Made by a program: the position numbers and the translations under genes. The notes beneath the pieces are model-generated. The model saw nothing but the letters and a program-made list of their open reading frames with translations, was not told the origin of the DNA and did no database searches. A DNA stretch of 64,000 nt, taken from positions 29,508-93,507 of the forward strand of contig JANXAD010000001.1 in the NCBI GenBank assembly GCA_025062245.1, read 5' to 3'. Shown here piece by piece: positions 1 through 8,657 of this stretch. The DNA is from Thermodesulfobacteriaceae bacterium (GTDB lineage Bacteria > Desulfobacterota > Thermodesulfobacteria > Thermodesulfobacteriales > Thermodesulfobacteriaceae). The first letter of the stretch is position 1. Every line of letters starts with the position of its first letter.

Positions 1-1313
1 AAAAGACATCTTACATCTAAAACCATTTTGTCTTCTTCTATACGAGTTATAATAGGAATTTTATGGGCTCTTAGATATTTTTGAAGTTGGGAAGGTGAAA
101 GTTTAGAAGAATAGGCTATTACGCTATAGGAGGGAAGTTCTAAGGTAGGTAAGGCTCCTCCTCCGGTTTTACCAATGGTTTCCACAATTTTAAATTCAAT
201 TTCGTTAAGATTTAATCCCTTTAAAAGTCGGTAAAGCTTTTGAGCCTTTTTCTTTAGCTTTTCTTTGGGCGCTAAAATAAAGGAAAGAACTGGAATATAC
301 TTTATAGCCAGATTTTCATCTCTATAAAGTCTTAAAGTGGCTTCTAATCCAGCTAAGGTAAGTTTATCTATTCTTATAGCTCGATTGAGAGGATTTTTTC
401 TAATTTTTTCAATGAGTTCCCTTTTACCTAAAATGATTCCAGCCTGAGGACCTCCTAAGAGCTTATCACCAGAAAAGGTAACTAAATCTACTCCGGCTTT
501 TAAGGTTTCTTGAACGGTAGGTTCCTTTTTTAATCCATACTTAGAAAAATCTATGAAACAACCACTTCCCAGATCTTCCATAACTAAAAGATTATACCTT
601 TTAGCTAAGTTTACCAATTCTTCTGCTGAAACTTCCTCAGTAAAGCCTACAATTTCGTAATTGCTTTTATGTACCTTTAAAAAAAGGGCTGTTTTATCAG
701 AAATGGCTCTTTCATAGTCGTAAAGATGGGTTTTGTTAGTGGTTCCCACTTCTTTTAAGATAGAACCTGCCCATTTCATAACCTCAGGGATTCTAAAAGA
801 ACCACCTATTTCAATTAGCTCTCCCCGGGATACAATTACTTCCTTTTCAAAGGCTAAAGTGTTTAAGGAGATAAGCACTGCAGCAGCATTATTGTTTACC
901 ACCAAGGCTCCCTCAGCAGAAGTAATTTCCTTTAATAGCTCTTCCACATGAACATACCTACTTCCTCTTTTTCCCTCTTTTAAGTCGTATTCCAAATTGG
1001 AATAGTATTTTCCAATGGTTATAATTTCTGAAAGTACCTTTTCTGAGAGGGGAGCTCTTCCAAGATTAGTATGAATTACTATTCCCGTAGCATTAATTAC
1101 TCTCTTCAAATGAGGAGTTTCGTAATCTTCAAAAGTTTTTCTAATTAGAGATTCTAAAAAGGGTTCCGAAAGTTCAGAAATTTCTCCTTTTTGCCACCTT
1201 TCTCTTATAATTTGAGCTACCTTCCTAGCCGGAAAGGTAAAATAGGAAAGAGGATAAGAAGGAAAGAGTTGATGAAATTTTTCCTTTAGTTCATTTACCG
1301 AGGGAATTCTCAT
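1..1313 (-). CDS. selA: L-seryl-tRNA(Sec) selenium transferase (3' end cut by window)
   Basis: PLP enzyme that converts Ser-tRNA(Sec) to Sec-tRNA(Sec) in the cytoplasm, using selenophosphate. The translation begins MRIPSVNELKEKFHQ and continues without a stop to base 1 (about 437 residues). It contains the conserved block INATGIVIHTNLGRAPLS and the PLP-lysine motif TFSGDKLLGGPQAG. SelA proteins are usually about 460 residues, so roughly 25 C-terminal residues lie outside the window. The ATG overlaps the TGA of the upstream aminotransferase (ATGA), which implies one transcript and coupled translation. It predicts selenoprotein synthesis in this organism; no selenoprotein is evident in this window. 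Confidence 0.95.
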   Translation of the reverse strand, partial: MRIPSVNELKEKFHQLFPSYPLSYFTFPARKVAQIIRERWQKGEISELSEPFLESLIRKTFEDYETPHLKRVINATGIVIHTNLGRAPLSEKVLSEIITIGKYYSNLEYDLKEGKRGSRYVHVEELLKEITSAEGALVVNNNAAAVLISLNTLAFEKEVIVSRGELIEIGGSFRIPEVMKWAGSILKEVGTTNKTHLYDYERAISDKTALFLKVHKSNYEIVGFTEEVSAEELVNLAKRYNLLVMEDLGSGCFIDFSKYGLKKEPTVQETLKAGVDLVTFSGDKLLGGPQAGIILGKRELIEKIRKNPLNRAIRIDKLTLAGLEATLRLYRDENLAIKYIPVLSFILAPKEKLKKKAQKLYRLLKGLNLNEIEFKIVETIGKTGGGALPTLELPSYSVIAYSSKLSPSQLQKYLRAHKIPIITRIEEDKMVLDVRCL

Positions 1314-2518
1314 GAAGAGAGCAACTTTTTTACAAACCTTTCCAATCTATCCAGAGCTTCCTCTAAAACCCTTTCTTCAGGAAGAAAGATTATTCTGAAA
1401 TGTTTACTTCCAGGTTTTTGACCAAATCCACTTCCGTGAACCACTACCACACCTTCATCTAAAATGAGTCTTTTAGTAAATTCTAAATCACAAACATTGG
1501 GGATTTCTATCTTAGGAAAGGCATAGAAAGCTCCTTGAGGCTTTACACAGGAAACACGAGGAATTTGATTTAATCTTTCCCAAAGTAAATCCCTTCTTCT
1601 TCGTAAAACTTCCAACATATTCTTAAGGTAGCCATTTTCGTTATTTAAAGCTATGGGTATAGCGAACTGAAAGGGATGGGGAGCACAAAGTCTGGCGCGT
1701 CCTAACTTATGAATAGCCTCTATATAATCCTCTAAAACTTCCTTAGGTCCAGAAATAATACCCCATCCAATTCTAAAACCTGGAGCAAAATAACACTTAG
1801 AAAGCCCGTTAAAAGTCACTACCGGAACCTCATCACTTAACGAAGCAATAGAAATATGTTCCACATCTGGGTCTAAAATAAATTGGTCATAAATTTCGTC
1901 TGAAAAAATTACTAAATGATATTTTTTAGCTATTTCTACTATAGCTTCTAAGGTTTTTTTAGAGTAAACTCCACCTGTGGGATTATTAGGATTAATAATT
2001 ACAATTCCTTTAGTTTTTTCATCAATACAACTTTCTATGGTATCCAAATCGGGTTCCCAGTTTTTTTCTTCTTCTAAATAGTAAAATCTGGGTTCAATTC
2101 TGAATTTAGAAACTATAGCTTGATAAAGGGGATAACAGGGGCAGGGAAGAAGAAGATTTTCTCCAGTATTAAGAAGAGAACAGATGGCAAATTCTATAGC
2201 TTCACTTGCTCCTTGGGTAATGAAAATATCTACGGGTTTAATACCCTTTCTTTCTGCATAGGCTTTAATAGCAGAAATAGCTTCTGGAATGCCTTCTGAT
2301 TCAGAGTAGGAATTATGGTTTTCTAACATAGCTTTGTAAACTGCTTCAATTAGAGGACGAGGGGTGGTAAAACCATACTTTACAGGGTCTCCGATGTTAA
2401 GATAAATAAGTTCTTTCCCTAAGGATTTAGCTTTTTTTGAGGTCTCCACTATATCTCTTATAGCGTATTCTACACCAAGAGTTCTTACTGCTGGTTGAAT
2501 CTTTTTAAAGAGGCCCAT
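1310..2518 (-). CDS. Class I/II pyridoxal-phosphate aminotransferase, AlaT/AspC-like
   Basis: Fold-type I aminotransferase of 402 residues. Visible motifs are NPNNPTGGVYS (about 176-186), the aspartate of SDEIYD, and the PLP lysine K241 in FNGLSKCYFAPGFRIGWG. The overall sequence resembles the alanine-transaminase branch (AlaT/AlaA), which moves an amino group between alanine and 2-oxoglutarate, but substrate specificity cannot be read from sequence alone. The ATG is preceded by GAGGTG at 2529-2534, a good ribosome binding site. It is the first gene of a two-gene unit with selA, sharing an ATGA overlap. I know of no functional link between the two; the pairing may be simple co-transcription. 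Confidence 0.88.
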   Translation of the reverse strand: MGLFKKIQPAVRTLGVEYAIRDIVETSKKAKSLGKELIYLNIGDPVKYGFTTPRPLIEAVYKAMLENHNSYSESEGIPEAISAIKAYAERKGIKPVDIFITQGASEAIEFAICSLLNTGENLLLPCPCYPLYQAIVSKFRIEPRFYYLEEEKNWEPDLDTIESCIDEKTKGIVIINPNNPTGGVYSKKTLEAIVEIAKKYHLVIFSDEIYDQFILDPDVEHISIASLSDEVPVVTFNGLSKCYFAPGFRIGWGIISGPKEVLEDYIEAIHKLGRARLCAPHPFQFAIPIALNNENGYLKNMLEVLRRRRDLLWERLNQIPRVSCVKPQGAFYAFPKIEIPNVCDLEFTKRLILDEGVVVVHGSGFGQKPGSKHFRIIFLPEERVLEEALDRLERFVKKLLSS

Positions 2519-2556
2519 TTTAGATGCACCTCAAAAAAATTTTTATTAAATCTTAA

Positions 2557-2584
2557 ATCATCCTACAAAATCTTAATTTGTCAA
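2557..2584 (-). promoter_or_regulatory. Candidate sigma-70 promoter for the aminotransferase-selA unit
   Basis: On the minus strand a perfect TTGACA (2584-2579) is followed after 16 bp by GATGAT (2562-2557; 4 of 6 matches to TATAAT). It lies about 40 bp upstream of the aminotransferase ATG. This is a sequence match only; no transcript start is known. Confidence 0.5.
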
Positions 2585-2612
2585 TGGATTGAGGAGTTTT
2601 TTTCTTAATCAT

Positions 2613-3510
2613 CTGCATAAGTATCGCCTGTTATCGGAAGGTAAGAAAGTGGTAAAATTAAAAAATCAAAAAATCAATCCCAGGAGGGCCTCTCTATGAA
2701 AAAGGGAAAAAAACCCAAGGTAAGTGTGGAATCAAGATACAAAAATACTTGAAAGACTTAAACTTTATTAAAGAAGCTTCTTTTAAAGATTCATAACAAA
2801 TATGGCACTCAAGCTACTAAAGAAGCTTATGGAGTATCTAAAAGCACTGTTTACAGGTGAAAGAAATTTTTAAGGGAAAGTGGAGGTAAAGAGAAAGGCT
2901 CAGAGGCAGTGGAGATAGGAGATCCCGAATAGGTAAGGAAAAGCTTAAGCCTTTTTTTATGCAAAGACAGGGAGGCTTGTGGAGAAGGTGAAAAAGAGGA
3001 ATAAGAGGAGATATAAGGGCAAGAGAGGGAAAGGGCCTTGGGGAGCTAGTGAGAATAGATAGCATAGTGTATTTTTTAAAACGAGATAAAGAGGTATATA
3101 ATAGCTGGGAAGATACACATAGGAGATTTGGATTGGCTATGGGGATAGTAATTTATTTATTGAGGAGGAGTGCGAAGGATTTTATGAAAGAGGTTTAGAG
3201 GGGTAGCGCCTTTTGAGATAAAAGGGGGGTGCAAAGAAGAATAATGGGAGTTAAGTTTTTGAGGGAATTTGAGAGGTATTTAGAGGAAGAGGGGATAGAG
3301 CACTATTTTAATTATTTGAGGAATCCGAAGGAGAATAGTAGTGTTAAGCGATTTAATAGGAGGTTGGATGCGGATTTGAGAGACCTATATGGAGGAGTTG
3401 TGGTATGAGGTGGAGAGGGGCCTTATGGATTGAGTGAAAATTTCCGTTAAGATGGTATTACGAAAATTAGTCAAAAGTTTTACTCAGTCCCCAATCATAT
3501 GGTCTTATAC
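2613..3510 (+). mobile_element. Decayed insertion sequence, integrase-core (IS481-like) transposase remnant, copy A
   Basis: The plus strand holds a broken transposase. An N-terminal helix-turn-helix reads KEAYGVSKSTVYR, then a stop where Trp is expected, then KKFLRESGG. Further on, after several frame changes, the end of a DDE integrase core appears as EEEGIEHYFNYLRN followed by PKENSSVKRFNRRLDADL. Many stops and frameshifts show it is dead. A shorter homologous copy lies inverted at 39060-39698; both share a left end at CTGCATAAG and a right end near CATATGGTCTTATAC. The family assignment (IS481-like) rests on the integrase signature only. No other gene is visible between 2519 and 3555. Confidence 0.8.
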
Positions 3511-3555
3511 ATCATCTTGGAGAAACTAAAAAATTTTGGTAAACTAAATTTTAGA

Positions 3556-4824
3556 ATGAAAGGAGCTCTTATCTTTGTAGGTAACGAACTGGTTTCAGGA
3601 GAAATCTTAAATACCAATAGCTTTTTAGCCTGTCAAAGGTTAACCCAAGAGGGTTACTCAATTAAAGAAATAGTAACCCTTCCTGATGAAAAAGATCTTT
3701 TAGTAAAGTATTTAAGAAAATTCTTTAAAAAATACGAATTCATATTAGTTTCGGGAGGATTGGGACCCACAGATGATGATATAACCAATTTGGCTGTAGC
3801 TAAAGCCTTTGACCTACCTTTAATAGAAGATTCAAATTTCAGTTCAGCTATTTTAAGTTCCAAGGATTATAAATTTTCTCAAGAAATAGCTCAAAAGATG
3901 GCCCTACTTCCTAAAGGTGCCCTAACTCTTTCTAAAAATTTTTCCATGGCGGGTTACTATTTAGAATTAGAAAATAAACTTCTATTTTTTTTGCCTGGAG
4001 TACCAGAACAATTTAGTTTTTTACTGGAAACGGAAGTTTTGCCCCTTCTTAAAAAAAAGAAAACCGTTATAACCCAAATAGAAAGTTTGGTCTTTCGCTT
4101 TTTTGATCTCAGTGAAACCGATTTAAATCTATTTTTAAATCAACTCCAAAAAAAAGAGGTTTACAAAAATCTAAGTATAGGATATTATCCTATTTTTCCT
4201 GAAGTAAAATTGGTAGTTAAAGGAGAAAAAGAAGAAATAAAGCCTTTAGAGGATTTGCTTAAGGAACAATTTAAGTATAATCTGGTAAGCCTTGAAGATG
4301 AAAGTTTACCTTTGGTGGTTGGTAAACTTTTAACCCAGAGAGGAGAGAAGCTTTCTGTAGCTGAATCCTGTTCGGGAGGATATCTTTCTTCTTTAATTAC
4401 CTCTGTTTCTGGAAGTTCTCAGTATTTTGAGAGGGGCTTTATAACCTATAGTCCCTTAAGTAAGATAGAACTTTTGGGAGTCAAAGAGGAAACCCTTGAA
4501 AAATTTGGAGTAATAAGTTTTGAAACTGCCTTGGAGATGGCAGAAGGGGCTCTAAAACGAGCTAAGGTAGATTACGCTTTGTCTCTAACTGGATTAGCAG
4601 GACCTACAGGAGGAACAGAAGAAACTCCTGTGGGTACGGTCTTTATTGGATTAGCTGGTAAAAACAACCTTAAAGCCTTTAAGTTTAAATTTTCAGGAAA
4701 CAGAAAAGAAATTCAAACTTTAGCAAGTTATACTGCTTTAGACCTCTTAAGGAGGAAAATTCTTTATGGTGAGGGCTTTTTTAGCTATAGATTTGCCCTG
4801 GGAGTTAAAGAAAAAAATCTATGA
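3556..4824 (+). CDS. cinA: CinA family protein, nicotinamide-nucleotide amidase
   Basis: Two-domain protein of about 422 residues. The N-terminal COG1058/molybdopterin-binding-like domain opens MKGALIFVGNELVSGEILNT and contains SGGLGPTDDD. The C-terminal NMN amidohydrolase (PncC) domain contains AESCSGGYLSS and SLTGLAGPTGG. The family hydrolyses NMN/ADP-ribose in pyridine-nucleotide salvage. I place the start at the ATG at 3556, which gives the normal family N-terminus; the earlier in-frame ATG at 3499 lies inside the IS remnant. No strong ribosome binding site is visible. The last 59 bp overlap the next gene, thpR, so the final residues past LDLLRRKIL are an extension over it. Confidence 0.88.
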   Translation: MKGALIFVGNELVSGEILNTNSFLACQRLTQEGYSIKEIVTLPDEKDLLVKYLRKFFKKYEFILVSGGLGPTDDDITNLAVAKAFDLPLIEDSNFSSAILSSKDYKFSQEIAQKMALLPKGALTLSKNFSMAGYYLELENKLLFFLPGVPEQFSFLLETEVLPLLKKKKTVITQIESLVFRFFDLSETDLNLFLNQLQKKEVYKNLSIGYYPIFPEVKLVVKGEKEEIKPLEDLLKEQFKYNLVSLEDESLPLVVGKLLTQRGEKLSVAESCSGGYLSSLITSVSGSSQYFERGFITYSPLSKIELLGVKEETLEKFGVISFETALEMAEGALKRAKVDYALSLTGLAGPTGGTEETPVGTVFIGLAGKNNLKAFKFKFSGNRKEIQTLASYTALDLLRRKILYGEGFFSYRFALGVKEKNL

Positions 4825-5341
4825 ACTAAACTCTTTCCCTATCCCTAACTCTCTGAAAATTAAATGGGTAGAAGAGAAAAACCTACATCTAACTTTGAAA
4901 TTTTTTGGAAACATTTCAGAAAATTTACTTATAAAACTTTATCAAGAAACCCTACAGGGCTTTAAAGATTTTACAAGCTTTGAACTCCTCTTAGAAAATC
5001 TGGGATTTTTCCCTGAAAAGGGACTTCCCAAAGTAGTTTGGATAGGAATAAAAGATGAGAAGGAAAAACTTTGGGAAGTTTATAAAACTTTAAAAAAAAT
5101 TTTGAAAAAATATAAACTTGAAAACTCTGCTGAGAGGTTTCATCCCCATATCACTTTATTTAGAATTAAAAATCTGGGAAATAAAGAAGACTTTGAAAAA
5201 TATTTCCAAGAGATAAATAGCCAAGCTAAATCCTTAAAAAATTTGAAATTTTTAGTAAAGGGCTTAACTTTTTTTAAAAGTACCCTTTATTCTCACGGAC
5301 CTATATATAAGGTTCTTTATGAAGTTCTTTTTAAAAACTAA
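4766..5341 (+). CDS. thpR: RNA 2',3'-cyclic phosphodiesterase (2'-5' RNA ligase family)
   Basis: A 191-residue member of the 2H phosphoesterase superfamily with both catalytic HxTx motifs: HLTL (41-44) and HITL (128-131). It begins MVRAFLAIDLPWELKK, the usual ThpR opening. The family opens 2',3'-cyclic phosphates to 2'-phosphates; the physiological substrate in bacteria is not settled. The ATG has GGAGG about 10 bp upstream, inside the end of cinA, so the 59-bp overlap is probably real. The cinA-thpR order recurs in many bacteria. Confidence 0.88.
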   Translation: MVRAFLAIDLPWELKKKIYELNSFPIPNSLKIKWVEEKNLHLTLKFFGNISENLLIKLYQETLQGFKDFTSFELLLENLGFFPEKGLPKVVWIGIKDEKEKLWEVYKTLKKILKKYKLENSAERFHPHITLFRIKNLGNKEDFEKYFQEINSQAKSLKNLKFLVKGLTFFKSTLYSHGPIYKVLYEVLFKN

Positions 5342-5358
5342 GTGGAGGAGGTTTTAAG

Positions 5359-6414
5359 GTGAACAGAGATAAAGAAGTTATTTGTTTTTTTGAGATGCCC
5401 TTAGAGTGGCAAAGACAAAAGTATATCCGTAAACTTACGAAAAAACTTGAAGAAATAAATAGGGAAGCTGAACTTCTTTTTGTGGACTATCCTCTTAATG
5501 AAAATACTGCCTCAGAACATTATAATATCTCCATTGCAGTAATTTACATTAACTCCTGTATAAATTCCCAAACCTTAGAAAAGTTACATAATTTAAGGTT
5601 TTTAATTACCAGGACTACAGGAATAGATCATATTGACCTTTTGGCTTGTAAACGCAGAGGAGTTACAGTAGCAAATCTTCCCTATTATGCCTCGGTTACG
5701 GTAGCTGAACATACTATAGCTTTTATGTTTGCTTTAGCTAGAAAAATGAAAAGTGCCATAGAAAAAACTCAGAGATTTAATTTTTCTCGGGATGGACTTT
5801 TGGGTTTAGACCTTTATGGAAAAACCATAGGAGTTATCGGAACAGGTAACATAGGAAAAGAGATAGTAAGAATGGCCTACGGAATAGGTATGAAAATTTT
5901 AGCTCACGATATTAATCCCTCTAAGGAATTGGCAGAAAAATATGAAGTAAATTATGTAAGCTTAGAAGAACTCTTAGAAAAATCAGATGTCATTATTGTG
6001 ATGGTGCCCTATTATTCTAAAACTCATCATCTTATAAATAAAAATAATATTAAATTAATCAAGGATACTGCCATGTTAATTAATACTGCCAGAGGACCTG
6101 TGGTAGATACAGAGGCTCTGATATGGGCTTTAGAGAATGGAAAACTTAAGGGGGGGGTAGCTTTAGATGTCTTTGAGGGAGAAAAGGTCTTATTAGAAAG
6201 AAGTTATTTAAAGGAGGAGGTTCAACTCTCTATAGAGGAAAGAAAAGCTCTGAGAACCTTACACCTCTTACAGTATTCAAACGTGATGCTTACTCCCCAT
6301 GTAGCCCATTATAGTGCAGAAGCAGTAGAAAGAGTTATAGATTGTGTAGTGGAAGATATTATCTATTTTCTTTTATATAGAACCAGTAAAGTTACTTTTC
6401 AAGTTTACTTTTAA
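5359..6414 (+). CDS. D-2-hydroxyacid dehydrogenase, paralogue 1
   Basis: NAD(P)-dependent D-2-hydroxyacid dehydrogenase of 351 residues. The Rossmann motif GTGNIG is at 161-166. The catalytic set is Arg245 (NTARGPVVD), Glu273 (ALDVFEGE) and His314 (LTPHVAHYS), all present. It is nearest in pattern to the D-lactate dehydrogenase branch, but the substrate is unknown. The start is GTG with GGAGGAG just upstream. The N-terminus (VICFFEMPLEWQ) has the same unusual opening as its tandem neighbour, with which it shares most of its length, so the pair arose by duplication. Confidence 0.85.
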   Translation: MNRDKEVICFFEMPLEWQRQKYIRKLTKKLEEINREAELLFVDYPLNENTASEHYNISIAVIYINSCINSQTLEKLHNLRFLITRTTGIDHIDLLACKRRGVTVANLPYYASVTVAEHTIAFMFALARKMKSAIEKTQRFNFSRDGLLGLDLYGKTIGVIGTGNIGKEIVRMAYGIGMKILAHDINPSKELAEKYEVNYVSLEELLEKSDVIIVMVPYYSKTHHLINKNNIKLIKDTAMLINTARGPVVDTEALIWALENGKLKGGVALDVFEGEKVLLERSYLKEEVQLSIEERKALRTLHLLQYSNVMLTPHVAHYSAEAVERVIDCVVEDIIYFLLYRTSKVTFQVYF

Positions 6415-6432
6415 AAAAGAGGAGGTCTTTTT

Positions 6433-7479
6433 ATGCACGAAAAAATTTGTTTTTTTGAGATCACTAAGGATTGGGACCCGGAATCCTATTCTCAAAAAAT
6501 AAAAAATAAATTGGAAGAAGTTCAAAAAAGAGCAGAGATTCTTTTTGTAGAGGAACCTTTAAAGGAGGAAAATGCAGGAAATCATTGGGACATTACCATA
6601 GCTTCTATTTACTTAGATTCGGTGATAAATGAGCAAATTTTACAAAAAATGCCTTCCCTAAAACTTATCATTACCAGAACGGTAGGGTTTGACCACATAG
6701 ATATCTTAGCCTGTAAAAGAAGGGGTATTATAGTTTCTAATGTTCCAAGTTATGCCCCTATTACAGCTGCAGAATATGTTTTCAGTTTAATTTTTACCTT
6801 AGCCAGAAGATTTCAAGTCGCCTTAGAAAAGATTAAAAATTTTGATTTTTCAAGAGAAGGACTTTTAAGTATAGACCTTTTCCAAAAGACCATAGGTATC
6901 ATAGGAACAGGAAACATTGGAAGTGAGGTAGCCAGATTAGCCTATGGAATAGGAATGAGAGTTATAGCCTACGATATTAATCCTTCTTCTCTACTGGTAG
7001 AAAAATATAAGGTAGAATATGTTTCTTTAGAACAGCTTTTAAAAGAGTCAGATATCATCATTTTAATGATTCCCTATTATTCTAAAACCTATCACTTTAT
7101 TAACAAAGAAAATATAAGATTGGTTAAGGAAAATGCCATGTTAATTAATGTAGCCCGAGGTCCTTTAGTTGAGACTGATGCCTTGCTATGGGCTTTAGAG
7201 AATGGAAAACTTAAAGGAGGAGTGGCTTTAGATGTTTTTGAGGGAGATTACCTTTTTTTAGAAGAACTTTATTTAAAAGATCAAAGCATACCTTGGGAGG
7301 AGTGTCAAAAAAGTTTAAAAGCTCTTAAGCTTTTAAGTTATCCCCAAGTGATTTACACCCCAAGACTGGCAGATTATACTGAAGAAGGATTGGAAAAATT
7401 AAAAGAATTAGTCATAAGAGATATCGTACACTTTTTAACTTACGGAAGTTGTATAACTAAGGTAGAACCTTACTTTTAA
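6433..7479 (+). CDS. D-2-hydroxyacid dehydrogenase paralogue 2, catalytic His replaced by Arg
   Basis: A 348-residue tandem copy of the preceding gene, 18 bp downstream, with GAGGAGG before the ATG. GTGNIG (158-163), Arg242 (NVARGPLVE) and Glu270 (ALDVFEGD) are conserved. The position of the catalytic His reads Arg311 (YTPRLADYT; codon AGA), where paralogue 1 has TPHVAHYS. In this family the His/Glu relay protonates the substrate, so this copy is probably impaired or has altered chemistry. Its reading frame is intact with no sign of decay, which argues for a retained function such as a different substrate, regulation or hetero-oligomers. The stop overlaps the convergent memo gene by 4 bp. Confidence 0.85.
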   Translation: MHEKICFFEITKDWDPESYSQKIKNKLEEVQKRAEILFVEEPLKEENAGNHWDITIASIYLDSVINEQILQKMPSLKLIITRTVGFDHIDILACKRRGIIVSNVPSYAPITAAEYVFSLIFTLARRFQVALEKIKNFDFSREGLLSIDLFQKTIGIIGTGNIGSEVARLAYGIGMRVIAYDINPSSLLVEKYKVEYVSLEQLLKESDIIILMIPYYSKTYHFINKENIRLVKENAMLINVARGPLVETDALLWALENGKLKGGVALDVFEGDYLFLEELYLKDQSIPWEECQKSLKALKLLSYPQVIYTPRLADYTEEGLEKLKELVIRDIVHFLTYGSCITKVEPYF

Positions 7480-8657
7480 AAGCTATAGCCTGCGGAAACC
7501 ACTGAAACCACTGAACCTGGACCAAAGGGTAATCCCTCTTGATAATAAATCTCTAAGGAACCTTTTAAATTAGCATAACGCAAAAAAAGATTTAAAAAAT
7601 AAAGACAACCGAGACCACAAATTTTCATATCTTTATACTCCTCTGCTTTTTCTAAGAATTTTTCCTCCTCTCCATCTATCGAAAGTTCCATAAAGATCTT
7701 ATCAATTTGTAAGGCTTTCTCTATATGGGTATCCGTGGCAGGAAAGAGATCTCCGTATCTAATTCCTAAGTGACAAAAGTCTATTCCCAATACTATGTAA
7801 GTTTTTTCATCTATTAATTCTATTAAGCCCTCTATTAAGGAACGCACTAAGTCTCTTTGATTAACTAAATGAAAAAGAGGACCTATTAAAATAGGTAACA
7901 TTACAAATTCATCTTTCAGCAGATAGTGTAAAAAAAGAGCTTGAAATTCAATAGAGTGTTCCAGTTTATGAGCAATATGGTCAGGATAAAGTTCTAACCT
8001 TTTACTCCTATTAAGGTAAAGAACTCCTCCTCGATCGTTTTTAATTATTCCAAAGGGAGAGGCTAAGTTTTTGGTTAAAACGGAGTAGGGAAGATCTAAG
8101 TGGTGCCCCACTCCTAAAACAATTATTCTTGAACCTGTAACAGGTTTAAACTTTCTATAGCTTTCCCCAAAAGCTCTGGCTCCTACTTTTATATCTATAT
8201 GAGGAGCAATAAGAATCCGGGGTGAGCTTGAAGAGGGTTGAGCTAAATTTAAAATATCTTCTACAAAAAATTTAGCCTCAGCAGAAGACAAAGGATAGGC
8301 TTGATTTGCATAGGCCATAGGTCTAACCTTTAGTTCCAGCCACTTCTCATAAACCCTATTTTTTATTTCCTCAAATTTCTCACTCCATAAAAATCCTTTT
8401 TCATTAAGATATTCTACTATTTTTTGAATTTCCTCTAAAGGAACCAAGACTCCCAATTTTTTAGTAGCTTCTACCTGCAAATCTCTTAAATCGTGATTTC
8501 CATCCATCAGAGCCAATAGAAAGCCTAAACTCTGAGGAATTACTAAAATTTCTTCAACCAAACCTACTGGATCTTTAAGTAAAAATACAGGTTGTCCTTG
8601 CCACTCAGAGGGAATAGCATCCACTAACCTCAAAATAGGCTTATAATCGGGACTCAT
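7476..8657 (-). CDS. Memo family protein (AmmeMemoRadiSam system protein B)
   Basis: A 393-residue protein. About 120 N-terminal residues are followed by a Memo domain with APHIDIKVG, LGVGHHLDLPYS, the histidines in KLEHSIEFQ, and GIDFCHLG. Memo proteins share the fold of class III extradiol dioxygenases; bacterial members often sit in a three-protein AmmeMemoRadiSam set, whose other two members are not visible here. The biochemical role is unknown. The start ATG overlaps the stop of the ParB-like gene (TAATG), so the two are probably co-translated. The gene lies at the downstream end of the division cluster. Confidence 0.8.
   Translation of the reverse strand: MSPDYKPILRLVDAIPSEWQGQPVFLLKDPVGLVEEILVIPQSLGFLLALMDGNHDLRDLQVEATKKLGVLVPLEEIQKIVEYLNEKGFLWSEKFEEIKNRVYEKWLELKVRPMAYANQAYPLSSAEAKFFVEDILNLAQPSSSSPRILIAPHIDIKVGARAFGESYRKFKPVTGSRIIVLGVGHHLDLPYSVLTKNLASPFGIIKNDRGGVLYLNRSKRLELYPDHIAHKLEHSIEFQALFLHYLLKDEFVMLPILIGPLFHLVNQRDLVRSLIEGLIELIDEKTYIVLGIDFCHLGIRYGDLFPATDTHIEKALQIDKIFMELSIDGEEEKFLEKAEEYKDMKICGLGCLYFLNLFLRYANLKGSLEIYYQEGLPFGPGSVVSVVSAGYSF

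Noticed and set aside
733..951. 72-codon plus-strand frame
   Set aside because: It is antisense to the well-conserved selA coding sequence.
2700..2900. In-frame TGA codons in the transposase remnant as possible selenocysteine or Trp recoding, given selA nearby
   Set aside because: They fall at Trp-like positions together with frameshifts and TAG/TAA stops, which is ordinary decay; all intact genes in the window use TGA as a stop.
2838..3065. 75-codon minus-strand frame within IS copy A
   Set aside because: It lies antisense to the decayed transposase, is low-complexity Ser/Leu/Pro-rich, and has no family match or ribosome binding site.
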